A stretch of DNA of 64,000 nucleotides from Lycorma delicatula. Lineage: Eukaryota > Arthropoda > Insecta > Hemiptera > Fulgoridae. Positions 1 to 10,099 of this stretch are shown one piece after another. The translations under genes and the position numbers were made by a program. Below the pieces are notes generated by a model that searched no databases, was not told the origin of the DNA, and worked only from the letters and a program-made list of their open reading frames with translations. Numbering within the stretch: position 1 is the first letter of the stretch; each line of letters begins with the position of its first letter. The stretch spans positions 72,751,689-72,815,688 of the forward strand of contig NC_134455.1 in assembly GCF_047948215.1 (NCBI RefSeq). The letters are read 5' to 3'.

Positions 1-36
1 TTTATTTGAATCAATCAGTTTAAACTTAGCTCACAC

Positions 37-366
37 AGTGATAGAGGCTCAATCCACTGGGTTGGTCTAGTGGTTAACGCGTCTTCCCTAATCAGCTGAT
101 TTGGAAGTCTAGAGTTACAGCGTTCAAGTCCTAGTAAAGCCAGATATTTTTACATGGATTTCAATACTAGATCGTGGATACCAGTGATCTTTGGTGGTTG
201 GGTTTCAATTAACCACACATCTCAGGAATGGTCGAACTGAGAATGTACAAGACTTAACACTTCATTTACACTCATACATATCATCCTCATTCATCCTCTG
301 AAGAATTATCTAAACGGTAGTTACCGGAGGCTAAACAGGAAAAAGAAAGAAAGTGATAGAGGCTCA
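37..366 (+). mobile_element. tRNA-derived SINE (family S1), complete copy with target duplication
   Basis: A complete copy of a SINE seen six times in this window. The body runs from 52 to 351. Its head has tRNA-like RNA polymerase III promoter boxes: an A-box-like GGTCTAGTGGTTAACGCG near 66 and a B-box-like GTTCAAGTCC near 122. A CAGCTG-centred dyad lies between the boxes. The 3' end is an A-rich tail after GGAGGCTAAACAGG. The body is flanked by a perfect 15-base direct repeat, AGTGATAGAGGCTCA, at 37-51 and 352-366, the target-site duplication expected of LINE-mediated retroposition. The perfect duplication suggests a fairly young insertion. It encodes no protein. The extra bases around the anticodon position argue against a functional tRNA. 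Confidence 0.88.
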
Positions 367-785
367 CAGTTAACAGTTTATTAATTCACTTCATTAAATT
401 GTTTGCTTCAACCGGCAAATCTACTCTACTCTATGTACATATACTCGTATTTTCGAGGTTTTTCAAAATGAAATACATCTAAAAACCTTCATATTTTATG
501 TTACGCCAAGAACCATGGATAAAAATTTGGTTGCGCTTAAGTTTTTTGTTTATCCCAAACAAACAAAAGCCCTCTTCCTCTTTATATAATTGTATAAATG
601 ATAACTCGGGTCATCCCTATGCGCGCATGACGCAATAACTGTTGAATATATATTAATAAAACTCTGCAGATTTTTACCTTAAAGGCTTGGCCACTATCTC
701 AAATTAGAATTACCACGATATCAGTATGGAGGTTAAGATATTAAAGATATTCATTAAAACAAATTGATCCTTTTACTTCATTATA
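367..785. other. AT-rich intergenic stretch, nothing recognised
   Basis: No coding segment or repeat was recognised. A short dyad (ATGCGCGCAT) occurs near 620. The last 25 bases resemble the flank of the palindrome at 786-809. Confidence 0.4.
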
Positions 786-809
786 TTTCTGTTACCATGG
801 TAACAGAAA
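786..809. repeat. Perfect 24-base palindrome centred on CCATGG
   Basis: Reading out from the central CCATGG, the arms TTTCTGTTACCA and TGGTAACAGAAA are exact reverse complements. A near-identical motif with one arm mismatch occurs at 39630-39651. Similarity extends about 15 bases to the left of both (TTTTACTT.ATTAT), so the two look like ends of the same dispersed element rather than chance palindromes. Confidence 0.75.
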
Positions 810-946
810 AATATCTCTTTGTTTCCTCCAACCAGTTTTCCAGCTGCTGGGTCTGGGTGTGGGTATACAAGCAAATGCAATTAACGCTACCCAGACCTGA
901 TTTAGGTACAGATGTTGTATAATCTAATTGTAAAAGTACGATAAAC

Positions 947-1097
947 AGGTAGCCTGGAACAAACTCAGACCGATCACTCCTGAGACGTGTGGTTAAATGA
1001 AACCAATAAAAAGCCACCATTGAACACCGGTATCACCACTCTAGCATTCAAATCCATATAAAAATAACTGCCTATACAAGGATTCCAACCGTAAAAC
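947..1097 (-). mobile_element. S1 SINE, partial diverged copy
   Basis: Read on the minus strand, this matches the middle of the S1 SINE: the stretch after the B box (GGATTTGAATG.TAGA), the CCGGTGTT segment and the CCACACGTCTCAGGA segment. The tRNA-like head and the usual 3' tail are missing or unrecognisable. It abuts the start of the broken copy A gene and may have replaced that gene's first exon. The 3' side ends in GAGTTTGTTC, shared with the copy at 18599-18796, so these two may form a subfamily with a different tail. Confidence 0.65.
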
Positions 1098-1104
1098 TCT
1101 TGTG

Positions 1105-2892
1105 AAAGGTACACGGAAGGCTTTGCCATTTGATGTACCTATGGTTTGGCGTGAATAAAAGAATCATGTAACCGATTGTTACTTTTGCTTAACAAGTGTG
1201 TTTGGAATTTCTAAAAACTCTAAACATACTGTAACATATCCTTTACCGCAATCTGCAGTCAGACCTGTACCTCACAGTGAAATTATTTCAGTTCCTGAGC
1301 CACCTGTGAGTGTATGTTTCGGAAGCAGCGATGAACAATCAGGCAGTAATGAAGAAGACAACAATGATTTTGATTTTGAATTATCTTCCAGTGAACCAGA
1401 TGTCACAAGGTAAATTAAATGACTTGGTTAGGAATTTAAATTTATCAAAAAATCAAGCTGATCTGTTAGGATCAAGAATGCAAGGTTGGAATTTACTTTA
1501 AAAAAAAAATTCGGTCTTTCGAAGCCGACAAAAAGAACTTTCTCAGTACTTTATTGATGAAAATAATTTGGTTTATTGCACAAATATTGATGAGCTTATG
1601 TTGTATTTAGGACAAGTTCATAAACCTGAGGACTGGTGCCTTTTCACAGATTCAACCAAGTATAGTTTAAAACTGATTCTACTACACAACGATAACAAAT
1701 ATCCTTCGATACAATCGCTTATGATATTAATTTGAAAGAGACGTACGATGTGATGAAAGACGTTCTTGAAAAAATAAATTATAAAAACCATAGCTGGAAC
1801 ATATGCGGTGTTTTGAAAGTTATAATTATTTTGTTAGGCATACAGTTAGGCTATACTAAGTACATTTGTTTTCTTTGCGAATGGGACAGCCGAGCTAGGG
1901 ATAAACATTATGTTACCAAAGAGTGGTAGAAACGAGAAAGATTAACTCCAAATAGGAAAAATATTATTCATAAGCCCTTAGTTGAACCCTTCTTTTTTCT
2001 TTTTTTCCTGTTTAGCCTCCGGTAACTACCGTTTAGATAATTCTTCAGAGGATGAATGAGGATGATGTGAATGAGTGTAAATGAAGTGTAGTCTTGTACA
2101 TTCTCAGTTCGACCATTCCTGAGATGTGTGGTTAATTGAAACCCAACCACCAAATAACACCGGTATCCACGATCTAGTATTCAAATCCGTGTAAAAATAA
2201 CTGGCTTTACTAGGACTTGAACGCTGGAACTTCCAAATCAGCTGACTTTGGAAGACGCGTTATCCACTAGACCAACCTGTTGGGTTCCCTTAGTTGACAA
2301 AAAAAAACCTTTTTACCCCATCTCCATATCAAGCTAGGACTATGAATAATTTTTTAAAAGCAATGAAGAAGGATAGTAGTGTCGGATTTTTTTTACATTA
2401 GGCACGAATTTCTTAATGTAAGTGAAGGAAAAATTAAAGAAGGAATATTTGTTGATCCACAAATAAGAGAGTTGGTCAAAGATGATGTATTTAACTCAAA
2501 GTTAAATAATGTAGAAAATGCAGCTTGGGTTTCATTTAAAGACGTTTGCAAAACGTTTTCTTGGCAAATAAAAATCCGACAATTATCACGACATTGTGTA
2601 TCAACTTTTTACCTCATACAGAGCTATGAGATGTTATATGTCTTCGAAAACACATTTACTTCACTCACATTTGGATTTTTTCCCGGATAACCTCGGAGAC
2701 ATAAGTGACGAATGTGGTGAATGTTTCCACCTAGACATTTTGGTGATGAAAAGCCACTGTAAATGGAAATGGAATACTAACATGGTAGCCGATTACTGTT
2801 GGACATTAATTCGTGATGTGCTTGAGGCTATTTATGAAAGAAAAGCATCAGCGAAATCATTCAAACACAGGTATGGCCATGCAGAATTATAA
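1105..2892 (+). pseudogene. Broken copy A of an uncharacterised repeated arthropod protein family
   Basis: Conserved blocks occur in order across three frames: VPMVWRE with a stop then NHVTDCYFCLT (about 1129-1195), YPLPQSAVRPVPHSE (1237-1281), LNDLVRNLNLSKNQADLLGS (about 1416-1475), DWCLFTDSTK (about 1632-1661), KETYDVMKDVLEKI then WNICGVLKVIIILLG (1735-1840), YTKYICFLCEWDSRARDKHY (1855-1913), KEGIFVDPQIRELV (2436-2480), and after a shift LLHSHLDFFPDNLGDISDECGECFHLDI then MVADYCWTLIRD (2656-2817). The same blocks appear in copy B at 6990-8542, which shows the family is real. The first exon (compare copy C) is missing. Breaks include a stop at 1156-1158, frameshifts near 1413, 1500, 1732 and 2690, and a SINE inserted at 1986-2286. 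I recall similar unnamed predicted proteins in many arthropods. The function is unknown; a transposase ancestry is only a hypothesis. Confidence 0.82.
1975..2297 (-). mobile_element. S1 SINE inserted in copy A, with 11-base target duplication
   Basis: A full S1 SINE on the minus strand, body 1986-2286, with head near 2280 and A-rich tail at the left end (T-rich as written, about 1987-2008). The duplication CCCTTAGTTGA flanks it perfectly at 1975-1985 and 2287-2297. The duplicated bases belong to the coding block reading KPLVE in copy A. The SINE therefore landed inside the gene, giving a relative date: copy A existed before this SINE arrived. Confidence 0.92.
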
Positions 2893-3108
2893 TGTTTACA
2901 GATTTGAACTAAATTTTCCCTTAATTTTTTTTTATAGCGTAATTTAAAGGTGACAGAAAAATTGTACTTACAGATCTGTAATGTACGCAAAAACCCAATT
3001 CAAGAAATGGTATTATATTTAGAGAAACATTAAAAAATTTATATTTGTCTGTCAGTGTAACTGACGCCTGCCACATTGCCTGGAAGGCACTTAGTCAACA
3101 ATAGCATG

Positions 3109-3144
<36 letters not shown>

Positions 3145-3484
3145 GGAGCGTATTAGACTCTGTACGTCAAGAACGAGGGAAACGTTGCAAGAAAGAGAGA
3201 TTTTCAGGCTTTATTGGTTATTTATCAGTATTTTAACAAACATGAGAATAACGAACACAGCTAGTTCTCCGGTCATATCTATATTTACAACAATAGATCT
3301 TAGAAATATTTATATAAAAATTATTTTCTACAAGAAACATTTCTTCTTAAAAGTCCTATTGTGTGGAAAATATACAAAGAAGACGAATACTTTTGAGAGA
3401 AATTGGAGTATTGTCACTGGAATCACATTTACTTTCAAGCACATGCGTCACTTCATTAAATATTTTATAACTAGTTTTAAGGTT
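2893..3484. other. Non-coding stretch downstream of copy A, with a (TTA)n microsatellite
   Basis: Holds a pure ATT/TTA trinucleotide run of 34 bases at 3110-3143. An open frame begins at 3185, but its composition is unlike any family I know. Its last part overlaps the dispersed repeat at 3485-3615, so I do not regard it as a gene. Confidence 0.5.
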
Positions 3485-3615
3485 TACAGTAGTATGATAT
3501 GTCCCCATATGGCATTAATTCGAACTTTAACCCCATCAACAGAAAGCTGGAAAATTCAAGGGAGACCACCCCTCCCCAATAACTTCCTGTTTTTAGTTAA
3601 ATTTTCATGCTGAAA
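3485..3615 (+). repeat. Dispersed repeat shared in inverted orientation with 5595-5735
   Basis: Aligns by eye with the reverse complement of 5595-5735. Shared stretches include TATGATATGTCC, TTCGA.CTT.GACCCCATCA, CAGAAAGCTGGAA and ACTTCCTGTTTTTAGTTAAAT. In the minus-strand copy this segment lies just upstream of the copy C start codon, so it may be the 5' non-coding part of the same family. Here no first exon follows it. Confidence 0.75.
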
Positions 3616-5252
3616 GAGTGGATTCACTGAAAAATACATAGTGAAACACGATTTTGTAACCAGTAAATTTTATCTATGAGTTAAAGGTCAAAGTGATGCC
3701 GTATGTGGACGTATTTTTTTACGGGTTTTTCGATACATTAAATAATGACTTCTCATCAAAAAATCTGCAGTATTTACTAATATATTCTCATTGAATCCAC
3801 CATTTATGTTGTTGATGATGATGTAGATCATCATTACTTTCAGCGATATGAGTGTTATATCATTGATCATTGTTTAATGTATACAACGATCTTTATTTAC
3901 GGTTCAAACTTCAAAATCATTGTTGGTTTTTATATTCTAAGAGCTACTAACGCTATATTCTAACGCTGTAAATTTATAATGTAAATTTATACATTGATGT
4001 TCTATATAAATCAGGCATCATTACTTTCATCGAAGGCGGGTGTTGTGGATTTTTAATTTTTTATAGTTGTGATAGATAATTATTGACAGCTGATGTTATT
4101 TTATTTATATTTTACATAGAAATGGGATTCTCAGACGTATCTTTCATTAAATAAAAAAAAGGGCGTATCTCAAAAACGGTGCTTCCTACGCCATTTTTAA
4201 CGCGATTTTGAAAGGCTTACTAAAAACTTTACATTGAGATCACTTGGAACTATAGGTCACAGTTCCATGCATCTAAGGCCACCGTTCTCAAGATACTAGT
4301 GCGAGCGAAATTCGCATGTGTCAATTCACCTCAAACCCACTTTTCACTATCAATTTTTCGTCAATAAATCTACTCCTTCATCTTGTAAATTTAAAAAACT
4401 ATGATGAGGTTCTGCATCAATCGGTCATCATCACATTCAGAGAAAACAGGGTCTAATATCATTTTTCAATAATTCTTTTATTATATATGTTCCTTCAGAT
4501 TTGCGATACTAAAATAATTTCATAAAAAGCCGCAAAATATAGTAAATTTATCGATTAACCAGCTTCTACATCACAATTCATAGTTTGTTATTAATGTATT
4601 TTATAGTATTAACATACTATAGTTATGCACTGTCTGTGACGTTAGGGGATTCCCTATAGCAGCTGTTAATCATTCATAATTAGTTGTTTTTTTTATATAT
4701 TGGTTTTTAGATATTACAACAGCACTGATCTTTAATCTCTTCTACTTAATGTAAATTAGTTTTTCTACGCATGCGCAATAACATATTAATCGATGTATGT
4801 TACGAACAAATAAAAGACAGTTTTTCATTAATTTCTTTTTGTTTCTCCCTCTTGTACGTGTTTCTATAGAAAAAAATTACAATTCAAACGATTAGTATAT
4901 TCGCGAAAGGGTACACGTTCAACGCTGTGTTCAGTAAAGCGTTGTAGTGTTCGTTCAGCGTTCAACGTAGCCAACGCGATTAGCATAATATTTATACTCA
5001 TCATTAGCTTGATTTTTATTTAAAATTACAAGGAAATTATCACTTTCATCGTGTGGAAAAAGTATGGTGTGGCCATAGTTTTCAATTTCAATTTCAATTC
5101 CAATTGATTGTTATCGTTCTGATATGACTTAAAATCTTTAATGAAATAACCTTCTATTATATCTTAACATTTATCATAAAACTCTTTTGATACCCATTAA
5201 GCAATATTAAGTAATAATTTCTTATAAAAATACGTACCGGTAATAAATTTAG
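3616..5252. other. AT-rich stretch, no gene recognised
   Basis: No protein family or promoter was recognised. The segment near 4150-4460 is less AT-rich and looks like unidentified repeat material. Near 4915-4980 a GTTCAACG-like word recurs several times. Both are too vague to name. Confidence 0.35.
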
Positions 5253-5507
5253 TTAATTCATCATTATTATCACCTTTAACCTCATAAATACGACTGTCAG
5301 ACTATGACATCCTCTTAAATAAACAGAACAGTTAGTGCATATTATATGATGAGCCCACGTCCTACCCTGATCACTACTTTCATACAGAAAGTACAAATGA
5401 TATTCTTTTTTATTTAAAAGTGTAATGTTTTTTCTATTTGACTTTACGGTAAACTCACCAAATACATAAAAAAAGGCATCAACATCATTTACACAATTTC
5501 GAGGCAT
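5253..5507 (-). pseudogene. Copy C: first-exon fragment of the uncharacterised family
   Basis: From an ATG at 5507 (minus strand) the frame reads MPRNCVNDVDAFFYVFGEF and continues with an EYHLYF block, SSDQGRTWAHHIICTNC and a short tail. This aligns with the start of copy B: CVNSVNNFCYVYGE, then AYQHYF, then DQDKSWAPYIWCNSC. Conserved features are CVN near the start, the aromatic-rich YVFGE, a D-x2-K/R-x-WAPH-like block, and a C-x2-C pair typical of a small metal-binding fold, which is an inference. Nothing matching the later blocks (PMVWRE onward) was found further left, so the copy is truncated after about 70 codons. Confidence 0.75.
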
Positions 5508-5594
5508 TACGAGATTGCACTGTTAACAAACTTAAGACAGCAATAAGACTGAACAAAATTAATTAATTCCTAATTTCAATGCCTCATACAAACA

Positions 5595-5735
5595 ACATGC
5601 TATGTGAAAATTTAACTAAAAACAGGAAGTAATTGTGGAGGGATGTTCGGAATGTTCCAGCTTTCTGATGATGGGGTCGAAGGTCGAATTGGTGTAGTAT
5701 GTGGACATATCATATCATTGTTTACAACTTAAATT
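5595..5735 (-). repeat. Upstream non-coding repeat of copy C, partner of 3485-3615
   Basis: Read on the minus strand, this lies about 90 bases before the copy C ATG and matches 3485-3615 with scattered substitutions and small gaps. It could be a promoter or leader carried with the family. I see no clear TATA box or initiator. Confidence 0.7.
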
Positions 5736-6340
5736 AAAGCCTAATCTTCATATATTTTTTTACTTCATATATTTTTATTGTATTTCCATTAGATATCGTA
5801 GAAGCAGACATTTTTCTTAAAAAAGAATTATGTATAAAAGTTTTATATATACTGTATATCCCAAAGAATAGATAATCAAAGTCGTTTTATTTGTTGCAAG
5901 ATTCACTAGTTTTGAAAAAGTACTTAACAGTTCCAGTATATTTGGACACATATATTTGACAACCAATCGTAATAAATAAATTGATTATTCATTATTTATT
6001 CCTTATTATTGTTTATTCCTAAAAACACTATAAGTGAATCAAGTTCGATCACATCCCTTAAAGCTACTGTAGTATTTAAATTAAGTAATGTTGTTTACAT
6101 TTACTTCAATGAAATTAAGCTTTATTGCTGATACTTGTACACAAATGTAACATAACATAGTTATCTCGTTTATCAACAAATTAAACCTTAATGCGTTATA
6201 TTTTAACGCGTAATACGAAACACAAGTCACGTAACTCTTTGATCTCACCATATCGAGAATGTATATTCTGTTGTCTAACAAACATACTTTTAAAACGCAT
6301 TGAGAATTATTATAATCCGCTGTAAAAGAAACATTTTTCT
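5736..6340. other. AT-rich stretch, nothing recognised
   Basis: An open frame at 6081-6356 on the minus strand has no recognisable domain and ends in the hairpin at 6341-6381. I do not call it a gene. Confidence 0.35.
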
Positions 6341-6381
6341 TTAATGTCACAAACAATTATATATATTGTTTGTGACATTAA
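6341..6381. repeat. Perfect hairpin, 17-base arms and 7-base loop
   Basis: TTAATGTCACAAACAAT at 6341-6357 and its exact reverse complement at 6365-6381 surround a TATATAT spacer. It lies in non-coding DNA. Possible origins are abutted terminal inverted repeats of a deleted DNA transposon, or a cruciform-prone dyad. Confidence 0.85.
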
Positions 6382-6985
6382 TTCAATACATTAACAGATA
6401 ATTGAATTAATTAAATGAAGTCAAGATAAGATAAATGATGCCTATAAAAACGAAGTACAAGTTAAAAAATAGGTGTGTTAAAACACATGAAATAACAGAT
6501 ATTTGTGTGTGCATTGAAAGAGAAAAAAAATTAGGGTTTAACAAATATAACGTGAATCAATTATCAATCATTTGACCACACACTAAGGGATACCCGATAC
6601 AAAAATAAGCGCAATTAACAATATTATCGCCAATAATTTCTCTACTAAAATAACCATATAATATTATTAGCTATGAAAGGTCTTCTGGAAAAATAACACT
6701 GCCCAACAAAAATTTTTTTTTAATGATTCCTTCACTTCACGAGTCAAATCTTACTATGTTTTTGTTGAGAAAAACGAATATGACAAAGAAAAATTTATAT
6801 TAGCTGTAGTTTCTTTCATATACAATAAGTGGAAGTATTTTCTTGTAGCGGATTAAGAGAAAACTATAGATTTTAATTACGTGTACCAACAACATAGAAA
6901 GTCCATTTGATATTTTTTTAGTGACATTACATTGTAAGAAATCTTAATTGATGGAAGAATGCCTGGCAGCTGGTTGGGTCTGCAG
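6382..6985. other. AT-rich stretch, nothing recognised
   Basis: No coding or repeat signal was recognised before the 3' end of copy B. The sequence just left of 6985 departs from the family: the expected W-x4-ADYCW block seen in copy A is not found here. Confidence 0.35.
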
Positions 6986-6989
6986 AGAA

Positions 6990-8542
6990 TCATGCGATAT
7001 CTCTGTTTCATAACAAAAATATCCTGATGGAATTTTTCTCCGTGTTAATCACTGACAACTCCACAACTAGAGGGCAAAAGTCCAGATGTGAATGAAGGAA
7101 ATGAATTTTAAGGGAAATGTTACATCCGAGTTAATGGTATTTTTGCAGAAGTACTGTCACTAAGTGACTGCAGTTTTCATCTCTTTTGTTGCCTAAAATT
7201 TCATGAATGACTCCCTTTAAGGTTTCCCAAGCTTCCTTCTCTTTCCCCTCAAAAATACGGTCAAACGAAGGATCTTTTATAAGCTGTCGAATTTGTGGCC
7301 CAACAAAAGTACGTTCCTTAACTTTTGTATCACTTAATGTAGGAAATTTCTCACTTAAGTTCTTGAGAGACAAATGTGGCCTGTCCTTCTCATTTCATAC
7401 TTTGACAACATTTTTCATCAGACCCAGCTTTATATGAAGGGATGGATGAAGAATATCTTTTGGGTCCATGAGAGGCTCGGAAACGACATTTTCTCGCTAG
7501 AGTTAAGATTTCTTGCAGGCCAGTCTGTTTAATGTGATTTCCTATCCCTAATGTCCCACATACATAAAAAGCTGCAGTATTTAGTGTATTCCAGTTGCAT
7601 TTCTAAGAGTACAATGATGACTTTAAGGTTGCCACAGATTTTCCACTTGTGTTCAGCATATTTGATTGAGTCTAGGAGGACTGTCATGTCTGCATAAATT
7701 TCCTTCATGTGAACTGCATGACCAACAGGAGAAAAAGGAGGCGGTTGCCGTTGTGAAGTAATACAGTTTTCAAAATACGCTTTGGAGGAGTCTATAAATA
7801 GCCTCCAGTCAGTTGGATCATGATTGAAATCCAAAAATTTCATCTAGCCATTAACGTCACAGCAAACAACAAGATTGATTTTCTTCTCAACAAAGGAAAG
7901 CAAATCCCTATGACGATGTCTAACAAACTGTGAGACCCTGACATCATGTTGGAGAAGATTCTATTGCTGTAGTCTTGACCCTAGAAGTTCTGTCTTCTGC
8001 TTTGACAAATCAAGGTCTCGAATGGGATCATTCAATTACGCTTGACTAAGTCTTTGCGGTTTGTCATCTTTTTCGTCAAAATCAGACTCAGGGGATGTGG
8101 AAGGCTTGCTAGGTTCTTCTTCCACGCTATCTTCATTTTCTACCTCAAGCTCATAATTTTGGAGTGGAGTAGGAATTGGTAAACTATCTGAATGTGGAAT
8201 AGGTCGAATAGCAGATGGAAGATTAGGTATTGAACTGTACCCCTTTTCTTCATTGACAATCCTGTTTTTATAGGTGGAGTCAAGCAGAAATAGCAGTTAT
8301 CTGTATGATTTATAGGCTCCCTCCAAACCATAGGCACAGCACACATTCTCGTAGTATAACTGACAAGAGTTGCACCATATATATGGAGCCCATGATTTAT
8401 CCTGGTCCGCTACCTTCATACTAAAATAATGCTGATAGGCAATCTTCAGAAGAAGCATCAGATGCCGTTTCTGTGACGAAAATGTTGTTTCACCATAAAC
8501 GTAACAGAAATTATTCACTGAATTCACACAGTTTAGTGCCAT
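6990..8542 (-). pseudogene. Broken copy B of the uncharacterised family, including first exon
   Basis: The most complete copy. From the ATG at 8542 it reads MALNCVNSVNNFCYVYGE, then DQDKSWAPYIWCNSC, then after a shift VPMVWREPINHTDNCYFCLTP (about 8265-8330). An acidic Ser/Pro-rich stretch follows (EVENEDSVEEEPSKPSTSPE), then DLDLSKQKTELLGSRL, DPTDWRLFIDSSKAY, AEHKWKICGNLKVIIVLL, YTKYCSFLCMWDIRDRKSH, VGPQIRQLIKDPSFD and HGEKFHQDIFVMKQRYR near 7000-7060. The order matches copy A block for block. Stops and frameshifts occur near 8300, 8040, 7840 and 7530, and throughout the last third. The ICG-N-LKV block has Asn where I recall Asp as usual; copy A has Val there. No introns are visible, so the copy behaves like a mobile or retroposed unit. 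The function is unknown. Confidence 0.83.
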
Positions 8543-9629
8543 TTTGATTTAACAAATTTTTCACTTCAAAAGCACTCGAAAACCAGAAATTCTGCACTAA
8601 TTATAAGACAAAAAATATAAAACTTACAGTCACAGCAACAGTAATAATGGTTATAATCTAAAAATTGTTGGAGAACGTTGTTTTTTGTCATTTAACAGGT
8701 GGGACAACTTCAAAAACAAAATTACCCCCAAACTAAAAATTTAGGTCGGTTAAAAAATGACATGTCATTGTATTTCCAAAGCAAGAGCTAATCGGTCATT
8801 TATATGGTGATTTTTTAATTCAGCAGATGGAAATACGTAAGAATATTTTTGAGTCCGAAACATTTTCATTATTGGTCATTTTTTAATCTGAAGTCGAGTT
8901 GAAAATATTCAATAACTTATAAAAAACGTATTACATTTTGTGTATTTTAAATTCCCTATGATAATATATAGGAAACATAAAGTAACGCAAACTGCAAGAT
9001 AGAGATGTTGGAAAAAATTAAAACGTTACGGTTTTAGGTTTTTTGATTAGTTAGTGGCCATCCATATAACTTAAAATGGAGGATTTAGTTTTACCAAAAC
9101 AAAAAAAGGTATAGAAAAAATAGTGTTTATACTCAAATAATACTTGTGCATTTAATTTTAGTTCTTTAATCGACGTCGCATTATTTTTTAGTCTTTTTAG
9201 TCGTTTCAGAAAAGTTTTTTGATCACCACTTTCGAAGCAGAATACTATCGGTACAGTAAGTCACTCAGGGATTCGTTTTTGTTTTAAAGGTTGTCCCATG
9301 TCGATTTAGACATATAGGAATTCATTGAAAGCTTTTATTTAACTCGCTTTAGGAATAATCAAATCTTGCAACTGCTATATCTTTTGATCAATGAAAATCA
9401 ATGACTTTTGGTACACGTATGTAACTTCAATGACAATACAGCACTACGGTGTCGGAATTTCATATGACCCACCCCCACATCACCAAGCCACCAGCGCTAC
9501 CCCTACGCTAAATTCATTCATTTAGATGAAAATTTTCATTTCTCATGAACTATCGTATGAAAATGATTGAAATTTGGTACACGTATGTAAATTCGATGTG
9601 TAAAAATAAATATTTTTACTTTTTTTTTA
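8543..9629. other. Upstream flank of copy B and unassigned repeat-like sequence
   Basis: Starts with the 5' non-coding flank of copy B. Around 8740-8900 the words TAATCGGTCATT and ATTGGTCATTTTTTAAT recur near a related motif, suggesting a repeat border. At 9405-9423 and 9577-9594 the string TTGGTACACGTATGTAA occurs twice in direct orientation within similar contexts (GATCAATGAAAAT / GTATGAAAATGAT), a short duplicated unit of about 170 bases. No gene was recognised. Confidence 0.45.
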
Positions 9630-10095
9630 GTCTTAAAAAAAATACAAAAAATTACAAAAATATACCTGATTACACATAAAAAAGTATTTTTTAAAAAAGC
9701 TTTTATTTAACTAATATTAATATTAACATTAATAAAAAAAGGAAACAAATTAGAAAAACCCTCTAAAAAGTAAAAAATAAGAATTAAATCAAATTGAGAT
9801 TTTAAACAAAAAAATATAATACATTAAAAAATATAAAAATGCACTGAAAAGTAAAAAATATCTAATAAATAACCAAAAATAAATAAATGTAATAATTATT
9901 TAATTTTAAAATTAAAAGTAATGAAAATATTTAATTAAATGTTTTCGAATAAGTATTTATAGACATTATTAGTTTCCTTTTTTTATTAATTTTAATATTA
10001 ATATTAGTTAAATAAAAGCTTTTATAAACAAAAACCTTTGTATGTAATCAAATATATTTTTGTAATTTTTTTTTTTTTTGTATTTTTTTTATAGA
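9630..10095. repeat. Foldback inverted repeat, arms about 120 bases
   Basis: The left arm (about 9630-9752) and right arm (about 9968-10093) are reverse complements with few differences. For example AAAAGCTTTTATTTAACTAA on the left pairs with TTAGTTAAATAAAAGCTTTT on the right, and ATTACAAAAATATA pairs with TATATTTTTGTAAT. The AT-rich spacer of about 215 bases codes for nothing. This is typical of a MITE or foldback element, or of a hairpin-forming satellite unit. I could not define a target duplication because the flanks are simple AT-rich sequence. Confidence 0.82.
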
Positions 10096-10099
10096 TCAA

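Noticed and set aside
62..150. A true tRNA gene in the SINE heads (also near 25362, 32020 and 52862)
   Set aside because: Promoter boxes are present but no paired acceptor stem or normal anticodon arm can be drawn, the bodies are multicopy, and several have target duplications. They are SINEs.
3110..3143. A CRISPR-like or satellite array
   Set aside because: It is a plain trinucleotide microsatellite without spacers; the genome type makes CRISPR implausible. No spacer-repeat array exists anywhere in the window.
3185..3613. A 142-residue open frame as a host gene
   Set aside because: No domain, composition typical of translated AT-rich DNA, and its end lies in a dispersed repeat found elsewhere in inverted orientation.
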